The position numbers and the translations under genes are program-made. From Toxoplasma gondii ME49 (taxonomy: Eukaryota > Apicomplexa > Conoidasida > Eucoccidiorida > Sarcocystidae): a DNA stretch of 64,000 bases. The stretch covers positions 317,458 through 381,457 of the forward strand of contig NC_031476.1 of NCBI RefSeq assembly GCF_000006565.2. The letters run 5' to 3'. Positions 12,001 through 24,000 of the stretch are shown here, piece by piece. Below the pieces are notes generated by a model. It saw nothing but the letters and a program-made list of their open reading frames with translations, searched no databases and was not told where the DNA came from. The first letter of the stretch is position 1, and each line of letters opens with the position of its first letter.

Positions 12001-15000
12001 TGAAATTCCGCCTTCCACGGGAGATGAAGGCGCGGGAGAAGCCGTCTCCGCAGTCGCGCCCTCTTCTCCGCATCTCTGCGTGTTTTCTCACAAAGACCCA
12101 AGCGGCCTCGCCCCCTTGTCCTCGTGGCCGGAGACGCGTAGTATCGCGGTGCCAGTGCCAGCGGAGGCGATCGCGCCGCCCAGTGCGAATTTGCCTGCCC
12201 CGCGCGTGCATGCAGATGACTCCCGTGCTGCGACATTCTGCACCTCTTCTTCTTCCACGGCTAACGCAGACTGCGTTTCGCCTGGTGTTTCGTCGCTTTT
12301 GGCTAGGGACGCTTTCAGCGACTCGACTCTCGCCTTGGTCAGCCCTGCAGGCTCGACCGTCCGACACCGGCCCTGTCCAGGTCGAGCGAGGGCCGTAGAC
12401 AGAGGAGACACTGCGGGCGCAGGGCCTGCGCCTGTCTCTGTGTCTCCTGCTTTGGGCCGGAAAAGCAGAAGGCCGCGGCTGGGAAAGGGACAGAGGCGCA
12501 CAGACGGCCTCGATAGCAGAGAACAAAGAGAAGCATCTCACCAAGGAAGAGACACTCGAGACCGAAGCTACACGACGCGCCTCTCGTCCCCCCTCACCGA
12601 CCGCCGCAGGCGTCCACTCCGCGTGCCTTTGCCGTCGCACGCAGCATCTGCCCCAAGCGTTCTGGCAGAAGACGTGGGAGATCGGGAGCTCTTCCGAGTT
12701 CCGCATGCGGTGTCTGTGGGCGCTTCGCACAGCGTCAGCTGCAGGCGCGCGTGGAGGAGCGGGGTGGGTGTGACAGGCGGCGCCCTGCCTGCGTGTCAGT
12801 CTCGCGAAAGAAGTCCAGAAGGCGAGCAGTGCTGCGGCGACAACAGTCGAGGAGAGCCCAGAATTCCAGGGCGAGGCAGTTCGAGGCACACGAGCGAAAC
12901 TCGTCGGAAGAGTCCAAGAGAAGCGTCGTCGAAGGAGGCGCCTGGTGAACACAGTGAAGGTAGAGGCGTGGACTCGTCTTCGTCGAGCGTCAGTGCACCT
13001 GGCGCCGAGGCTCCCCAGAACACAACTCAGGGCTTCTCTGACGCTTCTCGTGAGATAGGTTCGAATGGAAGCCGAGACAGTCTCTCAGAGGGCGACGCAG
13101 GCGCTGACATGTCTAATTCTTTTTCATCTCTCTCCCCTTCTTCGTTTGTGTCCTCGCCCTCGTCTCCGTCCCACGGGGACATCTCTTCTTCCTCTTCGCT
13201 CACGGCTGGCAGTGTCGCACGGCCCTTCGGTTCTTCTCTGTCTCGCGGATCTCTGCCTTTTTCCTCACGACTCGCGGCGCTGGTCGCCACGGCTGCAGCC
13301 GTCGCCGTTCGTTCCTCATCTCCACAGGCAGTGCATGCGTCGGCTGTCTCGACGCCGCGCTCGGACGGAGTTCGCGACGACGAAGGCCCTCTGTCGGGGG
13401 CCGTTGCGGATCGCGAGCTGTCTCGCTCGAGCGCGTCGCTTCCGCCGCTCCCCGCAGAGAGCCGAGCGGAACGAGACGAGTTGCAGGAGCCGACGAGGCC
13501 TCGAGTGTCTCTTGTTCTCGGGGATGCACGCGCACAAACAGCGACCTTCGTGGAATCGAGGAATGGGGCCGAAGAGAGCGCGGTAGTAGACCGCGAGTTT
13601 GTGCCGACATCCGCGTCGCTGCCATTGTGGCCTTCCGCGGCTGTCGGCCGGGAAGCGGAGACGGGCGACTCACCTCACAGTGGTTGGGCCTCCAGTGACC
13701 AGAGCTCGCGTTTGCCGTCTTTTCGGGGGGAGACAAAAGGCGAAGAATGGAGTGGGGAGCGTGCAGCGGATGCAGAGCGGGGATCAAAGGCCCATGCGCT
13801 CTCGACGTTTCGGGGGCAACAGCCACGGGAGTCGCCGTTTCTCGCCGGCTCTCTGCTCCTCTCTGCTGAGGCTGCGACTCTGCCGGAACCGCATGTCGGG
13901 ACCCACGCTGAAGAAGAGAGCGCCGAGGAGGAACGCGCTGTCGCCGGGTCAGGAGGAGTGAACGACTCCATATACTCGACTTCGGTCGAACACCAGGCGA
14001 AGGGCCTAGCCTTTCCCCAGCCTCCGACAGATCACGAGACACCTTCCCCCGTTAGTGCGTCGGCGACGTCGAACAAACAAGCAGATATGGTCTCACCTAC
14101 ATCTTCTCTCCCTTCTTCTTTGGCTATCTCGGCCGCGGTTCCTCTTTTCGCGCGTGACGAAGGCCATGAGAGTCCGAGGGAGGGGGTCAGCGGAGGCGGA
14201 GGCAGAGATAGTGGAGTCCATAGTGGCGTAAGTGAAACGCCGCGAATCGCGGCCGAGGACGCAGACGCGAGTGACCTGCTTGCTTCCACTTCGGGGGTCT
14301 CCTTGTCCTCCTCGCCTCCCATCGCCCGTTTCGCGGCGGCGTCGTCTTCGTCGATTGTGCCTCACCAAGTGGCGAGTTCTGCGGGGTCGCTTGGGCGCGG
14401 CGAGACAGGTGGACTTGCCAGCGAGGCCTCTGAGAGCCGACTGTCGTCTCACGGGCCTTCGTCGCTTTTAGAGGAGCGCGAGCGCGGCCGCCAGCGAGAG
14501 GGCGACGCTCGCGCCGGTCTCCAGAGCCTCATCGTCCTCTCCATCACGGGAGACCTGTACCACGTGACGACGAACGGCTCTTTTGTGTGGCAACGGAGTT
14601 TGGGCTCTTCACTGGCGACCGCCTTCGACCTCGAGCCAGAGACGAGTTCCTCGGAGGACGAGCCGCGGCGCGCGTCGACGGGTCCGAAGAAGCCCCGCGG
14701 AGACGCCGAGCCGCGGCGGAGCCCGAAGAGCCCCGAGGCGCCTGGGGCACAGGGCCCACCGAGGGCGGCGGCGCGGGTCGAGGACAGAGGGACGAGCGAG
14801 CTCGCGCAGACAGGCCTTGGACGGAGACTGTTGCCGGCGCACGACGGGAGTCTTTTCTTTCTCGACGACGACGGGTCGCTCACGGCCCTCCATGTGAGCA
14901 TTCCAGAGGTCGTCAATCACCTGCCCTTTCAGGCGCCACTCTTCCCCCATGTCTACTTCACTGGTGAACGCGAGGTCCGCGTGACGGCGCTGGATCTTGA

Positions 15001-18000
15001 GACGGGCCAGCCGATCGCGGGGCACCGGCGCCGCGGCCGAGCTCGCGGAAAGGGCCTCAGGGCCAAGAGCAGCCGCCAAGGCGCCCGAGACCGCAGGACC
15101 CGCCGGCCGCGGGCGCCCCTGGCACGAGAGCCGAAGAGACACGGAGACAGCGGCGGAGACAGAGGAGGGGTCGAGGAGGAGGCAGGCTCCAGGGAGGAAG
15201 TTCAGATCCTGGAAGACGGGTCGCGCAGAGTCCGGCGAGACGAGAGCCGGGAGAAGCCGTTCGTGTTCGAGAGTCTGTCGCTCGCGCCGAGACCCGAGGA
15301 CGTCCAGGAGAATCAGGAGACGGCAGAGACAATCTCGGGCGAAGACGACAGCGAAGAGGAAACAGACGAGCCCCGACAGCTCCAGTTCGGTGTGACGGTC
15401 TGGAAGCTCTGGGCCGTCGACAACAAAGCACACACCACCCAGTAGGTCAAGAGAACTGTCAGGTTCTGGACTGGCAGAAAGTTGCTTTAGAGTTTGGCGG
15501 GGAGGGAAGGTGCGACGAGGGGGGGGGGGCCTTAGGCGTGAGCGCCCTCACAAGGTTACGGAGACAGGCGAGACGTGGCGGGGCTTGTGCGAGGACCGGA
15601 ACAATTCAGGCGGGCGTTGTGGACTCTGTCCCGCATTGCACACAAATGCATGAGCACCTCTTTTGAGATGCATGCACTGCGTATATATAGACCTCTCTTG
15701 AGACTTTCACGGTTTTGAAGGAGAGGCTCAAGTCTTGCATGACACCTGTGTGTGCAGTTCACGATTTCGAGGGATTGTATTCGGTCTTGATTCCTGGCCT
15801 GTTTTGCGCTCCAACTTGTTCTCAGGTGGGGACTGAAGTGGGTGGAAGTCGACGCGTTGGGGTCTCTGACGAGTCCGGGGGCGGCGCCGAGTTCGCGAGT
15901 TGCGTATTTACGGAACATCCTACGCGTAGACGACGACAAGCTGTATCTTCTTCCCTCGCCCTCGTTTTCGTCCTCGCCGCTGGGTCGCGTAGAGACACGC
16001 GACGGCGGAGACGAAGGGCCGGCAACCGAGGGGCCGGGAGACCCGTTTCCAGCGCAGCCTTCTTCAGAGCGATTGACGCGTCTCCGGAGCTCCCGCGCGT
16101 CGCCCGCTTCGTTCGCGCCCTCCTTCGCACCCTTCACTTCGACGTCACCAAGTCAGAACACAGCGCCTCTTTTCCTCAAGTTCCCTGCCCCCATCGCCGC
16201 AGTGTACGTTGTGGGTCCTCCAGACGGAGAGGGGGAGACGGAGGAGCCGGCGAGGCGCGGGGACCGCGAGGACGGGCGGAGCGTCTTGGGAACCTCCAGA
16301 CTCGTCCTTCTCTCCGACCATGAGGAGGACGGGAGTGGAGACCAGGAGGTTTCAAGCGACCCGATTCGCCCCTGGGGTGAGGGCACCACGACCAGAGGGA
16401 CGGCAGGCGAACCATCCCGGATGGATGAGACAGGACGGAGGCTGCGAGACCCTGCGAAGAATCGCCGGCGAAAGGGCGGCCCGGGTCCGCTGGTCACTCT
16501 GGAGTGCATCGTGCGCCAGTGGGGAGAGGGTGCAGCTGCCATTCCGTTCGCCTATGTGCCTTCGTCGCAGCATGCAGTCCGCGGAGACCGAGAAGCGTTT
16601 CCTGCCTTCGCGCCCTTTGCCTTTCCGTCCCAAAATGCACACTCTTACGCCTCACTGCTTCTCCCTTCGATGCGGCGCCTCGGTGGGTCTCCGGGCCCCG
16701 CGCTCGCGCCTGCGCCCCCGCGGCTCCCGGGGCACTCTGGGCGCAGGCCCGCGGGGACGTATCCGGGCGACGAGCCCTTCGACTCGCTCGTCTGGAGAGA
16801 CCGAGAGGTCGCGCTGCCTGCGCCTCCAGGCCCGAACTACTTAGAAGATTTGAAGCGTCCCCTGGGAGAGGAGGCGCATGCAGACGACTCACTCCGAGAT
16901 GCACACGACAAAGCGGGCAGGGACTCGAGACCGCACAGTCTCCTCCCTGCTCCGCTTGACTTCCTCCCCACATCGTCGGTATCGTCGTCCCTCGTCCCGA
17001 CGGACGACAGGAGCCCGCTATCTGCGTCTTTCTCTGCTTCTTCGCTGCCGTCTTCTCATTCGTCTTTCTCAGCTTCTCATGCTTCCTTTCCGTCGTCTTC
17101 TCTTTCGTTGTCTTCGACTCCGTCACCAGCGCATGCACCTGGCTCCCAGAGGGTCCTGTCGCCCTACGCTCTGCACAACTTTCGGGCCCCAGCCCCGGTC
17201 CAGCCCGTGCGCCTGTCGCACCCAGAGGCCTTCGCGTCTCAGGTGACTCTGTGGAGCGGGTGGGAGTCTCCGGAGTTTCCGCTCGACTCGCGGATGCAGT
17301 CGTTCCCGTCCGGAAGAGAAAAGACTGTCCGCAGTGGCGCTTTGCGCGAGCCGTCAGGAGGCTTCGATGCGGAAGACGGCGATCGAGAAGAAAACAGAGA
17401 GACCGCCGACAAGATGGCCAGAGGGGTAGCCCCTCGAGAAGGGGACGAGACGCGCAAGGAGCGTGCGAGGGGAAAGGAGACACCCGAGACAGACGCGAGT
17501 GTGGGGGACGGTGCGCGACATGCGCTCAACGTGCCACAACTGGAGCTTTCGGAGAAAGAAGGACGAGCACTGACGCCAGGCGGTGGGACAGGCGCTGCCG
17601 TCGACGAAGTGGGGACGCGGGCGTCTCCTCTGTACGGAGTTCCGCCTTCTCAGTTGCCTGCGTTGTACGGAGCCTTCGACGCGGCGCCTCTGTCGTTCAA
17701 CCCCGTCCTTTCGCCGGTTCTTTCTGTGTTGCGGCGGTGGGTGGGGAGACTGACTCGGCCCTCTGCGCGCTTCTTTTTGCTGCCACTGCTGTCTCCGGAG
17801 CCCGACGAAGAGCGCGGGAGCTCGGCGGCGCGGCCCGACGACCTGCTTGCGGGGAAGGCCCGGAGACACGAGGGGGCAGATCGCGCGACTGTGTGTGGGG
17901 TCGAAGACCGCGAGGCCCGCAGCTCGGCCCTGTTCTTCCCGTCGTCGTCACTGAACTCTTTCTCGCCCTCCTCACCCAGCTGGCTCACCCCACACGCCCA

Positions 18001-21000
18001 GGCCCCGCCGAACTACGTGGTGTCTCTGCGCCCCGACTCGCGCCGCGGAGACAGACGCGCGTGTGGGGCGGAGGGCCGGAGGGCTTCCTCCGAGAACGGG
18101 CCCGAGCCAGAGGCGTCTCCGGAGCCGGGCCGTTCGTGGCTGGCGCCGGGCGCGTGGGCCGCGGACCTCCTCGCGCCCAGCTGGGCGGCGCGACTGCTCT
18201 TCCTGCTCGCGGCCGCCTCGTCTATGTTTGTTGTTTTTCGCTTCCGGGGCCTCGTCTCCGGCTTGCTCGCTGGAGTCCTCGGCTTCCTTGTGTCCCTCGC
18301 GGGACACCCGTGGAGACCATGCGCTCGTGTTCTTTTTCTTCTGCTCCCGCCGCCTCTGCGCCCACGGGCGCCCCTGGCCGAAGACGGGCGCGACGGAGAA
18401 GAACGCGAAGATGCAACTGACCTGCTCGTTCGGCCCATCGAATTGCAGGGTGCGTGCACTCTCCTTTCTGCGGAGGAAGGCGCGTCGCCAGGCCATCTGC
18501 GGGCGGGAAGAAGGCCGAGTGAGGTGGAGGAGCGACCTGGCTCGGGAGTGGTCGAGGATGGCGCGGTAAGTCCCCACGCCTCCGGGGGCCAACTGGCCCT
18601 TGAGGCCTGGAGCGGCGCTTCCGAGGTCGTCGCGCTTCCGCGTCCGTTATCCTCGCCGGTGTGGGCGACCCCGCGGACGTTCGCAACGCCCGCAAGGTCT
18701 CTCGACTTTGACGCCTTCGCAGCCTCGTCCCTGGATGCAACCCAGAACACAAACGACGGCGGCTCGGCCCTGTCTCCGACCGCGCGCGCCCTGCAGGCCC
18801 GAGACGCACGCGGCGGGCGCGACGCGAGTTGGGCTGTGCCGGGAAAGACAGGCCTTAGGCCCCCGGACGGGGCTTCCAGTCACGGCACCCTGAGTGCGAT
18901 TGCGTGGACAGGGCGGGGGGGAACGTCTCGCGAAGAAATCCAGAGAGACCAGGACGCGCGAGGCCAGACGGGCGCGGTGGCCTGGGGGACGGAGACAGCT
19001 CCGTCGGCTCCCGCGGACGTGGCGGAGGACATGCGGCGACTGGTCCTCGCCTTGGAAAGCAGAGCTAGAAAGCGCGAGGGCCTGACGGCGGAAGGTCGAG
19101 AGAGCCGTGCAGACAGCGGCAACCGGACGCCCATGTACAGTTGCCGAACAGCGTCGTCTGTGTCGATGGTTTCCGAGGACGAGAGCGATCGGCGACCGCA
19201 GCTCGAGGCCCTCGGAGACCTTTCGAGCTGCCGAGAGTTCGCGGCGGAGATGGGGACAGATGTACAGACACCTGGAGAGGAAGCCTCGCCCCGCCAAGGG
19301 CTCGCCAAGTCCCAGTGGGGCGACCGGGGAGCTGGACGACAAATGCGCGCGGAAGAGTTGCGGCTCTCGGAGTTGCGAGCGCGGCGGAAAGTGGACTTTC
19401 CCCTCGTGCAGACCGTAGGGCCGCCGCTTGCGCTGCCGGGTCAAGGCGACATCCGATTCTACCGAAGAGGCAGCTCGCTGGCGGCGGTGAGTAGCGGGGG
19501 CTCTGTCTGTTCGTCTTCCTCTTTCGCGACCGCGCCCAATGCGAGGGGATCACGCAGATCCCCTGCGCCTCCGCTGGCGCCGGGAGCTTGCGACCCTTTC
19601 GGGCGCCACGCTGGCGAGACTGCAACGGAGGAGGGCGTCTCTGTGGCATCCGTTTTGGACTTGCGCTGTGGCGAAGAGCGGGCGGCCGCGGAGTCGCCTT
19701 TCTCGCTCGTATCTTCCCGCTCTACGGGTGAACGTATGCGGCGGGCGCGGGCGCCGTCCTCGCCCATGGAACTGATAGGAGAGCGCATGCAGAGCTCCCC
19801 GTTCCTGGAGGCGATCCGGAGCGCGCGGGCCTTTGCAGACGAGGCGTCGATTCTCCCGCCGCCTCTAGTTGCCGCCTCCGCGGGTCTCCCGGGCCCGCTG
19901 CCGATCGTCGCGCCGGACTCGCCTGACGCGTGCTGCGCCGGCGAGGAGATAGGCTTTATCGGCGCCGCGGCGCCCGGAGCCGGCGGAGGCGGAATGGCCT
20001 TCGGGGGAGGCCGCGGACGTCCAGCCGAGCCGTGGGAAGTCAGGGGACGAGGCGGAGGCGAGGGTCAGGCGCGGCCAGGAGACGACACGCATGACGGGAT
20101 CGTGGGTGGGGGCGAGGGCCTTCCGGAGGGCGAGAAGAGACAGACGGAGAGAGAAACCGTGACGCCGATCTACCTCCCTGGAGGCCGCATGGGAGGCGGC
20201 TACGCCGGCGAGATGTTTAGTGCAGAGGAGTGGCAGAGAGTCATGTTTCGACGGGCGGGGCGACGCTGCAACTCCGTCGGCCAACTGACTGTGTACGGCG
20301 GGGGACACGAAGCGAGCAGAGGAAGCACAGCGCATGCGCGGTGGGGGATGCCAAAGCCACTGCCGCCCGTCCTGCCTCCTGGAGTTTGCGCCGAGGCAGG
20401 GGCGACGCCCCAGAGCGACGTGCTCCCCGTGAGACCAGGGCCGGTTTCGCCGCGTCCTCAGACAGCGGACGAGAGAAAATGCGGAGGAGACAGTGGAGGC
20501 AGCTCTGGTGGGCGAGGGACGGCGATGGGTCTGGCGGACCCAAACGGGGGCGTGCAGCCTCTCATCGGAGACGTCGACTCTGCGTCCGCCAGTTCTCCCT
20601 CAGTGCGAGCGGCTTCGTCGCAAGCCGTCGCCTCGCGGCTTCTTCCTTCAGGGATTCACGAGGTGAAGCAAGAGACCGTCGCCGTCAGTCTGCCGTCGCG
20701 CGGAGACAGCGACGAGGGCGCAACTCCGGAGAGCCGTTTCTTGACGGATGGAGTCTCGCCGTCGCCAATTGCCACCCACCCGGCGTCGACCCTCCCACTT
20801 GGGGGGGGCTTATCCCTCGCCCCCGACGAGGCCCGAGGCTCTCTGGCTCACGGGGATGCCCTGAAGGCGCTGGAGGCGCTCTCCGGTGTCACGACAGCGT
20901 ACGTCGGCAGTGCCTCGGGCAGCGTCGGAGACTCTGCCAACAGTGCGTCCGGCGCAGTTCTCAAAGTCGTGAACAGCGAAGTCGCCGGTGTTCTCGACCC

Positions 21001-24000
21001 CTCTGGGCTCGTGCTCACCAGTGCTGCGCGGTTGTTGATGGCAGTGGGGGGCGGACATGCGACGGTCGAGGAGGGAGGGACAGAGCAGAGAGAGGCAGGC
21101 CTCGCGGGCCAAGAGGTCCACCTTGCTGGCGCAGCGAGACCCGGCGATGGTCTCGCGAAATCCACAACTCACGGCGGAGGAGTCGAAGGCGGGGAAACGG
21201 AAAAAGGACCTTTGGAAGTCGCAGCCGACGGGGGAGAAGGAAGTGCAGCTGCGCTGCCGCCGCCGGCCGCGCCACCAGTGGAAGGCGGCGGTGCGACAGG
21301 CGCAATTGTCCGGGCGGGGCTCAACGTCCCGGAGGTCGCCGTCGTGGCGCCGCCGGTGTCCCCGGTGCCCGCTAAGGTTGACCGCGGCATCCCTCCGGAC
21401 TCGAGTCTCGCCAAGCTGCTGGAGAACGGACGCTTCGAAAGAACCTTCGCGATTCAGAAACTCGTTGGTCAGGGTGGCTTCGGCGTTGTCTACCAGGTAC
21501 AGAACTTGACGCACATCCAGACAGGGCACAGGTGATCAAAGACAGGCGCAGATGCACTCGGAGTGGATGGTGTCTGTACACCCGGGACGGATTTTTTTTT
21601 CACTCTGGTTGGTGGTCGCTGCCTGTGGAAGGCGAGGTTCGTATCTGCAGGTGCGGTTGCGAGCAGTTGAGACGGTGCGTGGACTCTTGTGCATTTTCGT
21701 TTCCTGTGTGCGCAGGTTCGCCATCTTTTGGAGCCCGGCCATCCAATCTACGCCGTGAAACTCATTTTGCTGCGTCTTACCTTGAGCGAAGATATTTCCC
21801 TGCGCAGGGATTTCCGCGAAGTAGCCGCCAACCGAGATCTGTACTCAAAGCACGTTGTCCGGTAAGAACTTGGTGACATCAAGAAACGATGGAGTGGGTC
21901 GGTGTGAAGCATCGTGGAACTTCCCATCGTCAGATGCTGAACAGGGTCACATCAACTGGTGAAACATGCCGTTCAGCTCACCTTTTAAAAGTCCGAGGTC
22001 GACGCGGATTCGGTCGACACTCGAATCCGTAAATGATTGCCTTCAAATCAGCAGCAGCACCTCGTCGGCTTTTCCACCGTCCTTGTAGTGTGCGCGTGTG
22101 AATGTTCCCATCTGCGCTGGTGCCGCCGAATTTTTGTCATTTGATGCTCTCTTTGCACAACTCGGCCTTGGCGATTCGGCCGTTTTGTTTCCAAAAGCTG
22201 ACGCGACACCCTCCTCTTGCCGAGTGCCCTCAAATACAGAAACTACGAGCAGTGCGTCTCCATCTGCCTACCGGTCTGCGTAGCTCAGGGTCTAACTCAC
22301 TCTTGCGTGCTCCCGTCGGCTTCTCCCGTCGACTGCGGTCCAGGTGTGCGATGCCGTTCCACAGAGACGCGCATGTCTCCTTTGCGGTCTCGGACCTCTG
22401 GCGGTTCCGAATTCGAATCTCGAGTGTCTCTCTGTCTCCGCAGGTACTACACCTGGTGGTGCGAAGAGCCTCGTTTTCTGCCTGTCGAGTCTCTGGGCGG
22501 CAGCCGCGGAGCGCTGACCGACCGCAGAGGCGTGGGGAGCTCAGCTGTGCGGGACTCCGGCCCTCGGGCTTCTGTGGGCGTGACGACACTGACCATGTCG
22601 CCGGGGTGTCTTGACAGCGCGCGCGGGTCGAGCAGGTTCTGGATGGAGAGCAGAGAGGCGCAGAAGAATCTCCGGCGCACGATTCGCGACTCGGCGGTGT
22701 GCAAGTCTCGCAGAGAGGACCTTTCCTCGAGTTTCTTGGCCGTCTACCGACAGCGCGAGGAGTGCAGAAGACAGACGAGCGGTCGCGAAGCAACGGGCGG
22801 CAGGGGACTAGCCGGCAACGCCTCTGGACTCTGGAGGAGACAGCCGGCGAGGCGCCGAAGTTTGAGCGAGGCCAGCTGCGCCAGCACGAGCACGCGAAGG
22901 TGTGACACAGCTGAGAGAGAGGAACTTCTCGCCAAGTCGCAGGTCAGTCTGAAGAAAGCGACGGAGGGGCTCGAGTGAAGAAACGTTCGGGACGCACAGG
23001 TCCATGTGATCACATTCCATGTCCCTGCTTTGGGGCTTTGCTTTGTGTTTTGGTGTCTTCGTGTCGCGAGTTTTCTTGATCTTTTCTCGTTTTCCAAGTT
23101 TCGTCGTTCAGAGGACGTTGTCTTGATTCCTTGTTTCGACTCCAGTCGAGTGCTGTCGGTGGACGAGAGGGCGTTTTCTGGCTTTTTCGCCTTCCATCCC
23201 AGTTGTGCGGCTTTTGCGCATCGTGTCTTGACTTGAAACTTGTGTGTGCGTCGCCTCTCTGCATGCGTTGACACTCGCAGACCTCTCACCTTTCGTCGGA
23301 GGCAAAGAGAGACGAGACACTTCGAGGTACTTTACAGAGGCGGCGCCGGAGTTCTTTCCCCGTCGAGAGCGCTTCGCAGCGCAGACAAGACGGCCGAGAA
23401 ACGCTGCCTGCTGAGTTCCTTGAATTCTCTCTCAGGTCTGCAAAAGACGCGCGTTCGCAGTCGCGAAATACGCGGAGTGCTTCGGCAGACAGTTTCTCTC
23501 CAACGAAGAAGCCGGAGCGCAGACGTCGTTCCTCGCTGCCGTTGTCTCTCTCCTGTGGGAGCCGGTCACGCGAGGAGCACAGACAGTTGGAAAGGAGAAG
23601 ACCTCGCGCGACGTCTCGGTATCCGAGCCGGTATGCCGGCCGCGAACGCGGAAGAAGCCGCACAGACGAAGGTTGGAAGGCGGAGAAGAAACTCCGGAAG
23701 TCGGCGAGAGGAAGGCGGGGGTCGGAGAGTTCGTACACATCGGAGAAGACAGACCTGCGGAGTTGGTGTCCGCGCTGTGAGAAGCAGCGGAGCGTGAGGC
23801 CGCACTCGTTTCCGACAGCGAAGAGACGCGCGTTCTCGATTCCGGCCCTGAAAGAGCGGCAGGAGGAGCGCGAGGAAGAGGCCTTCCCCTCTTGGTTTTT
23901 CGAGCAAGACGAAGACTCCTTTCTGAGTCGCGGCATGCGAATCGAGGAGAGCAACGACCACACCGCTCGCGCGCGCGCCCACCGCCTCCTCTGCTGCTCC

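Noticed and set aside
11843..12952. Minus-strand ORF of 369 codons
   Set aside because: It lies wholly antisense to IF2K-A exon 1 and is Arg/Ser-rich, as expected from the complement of GC-rich coding DNA.
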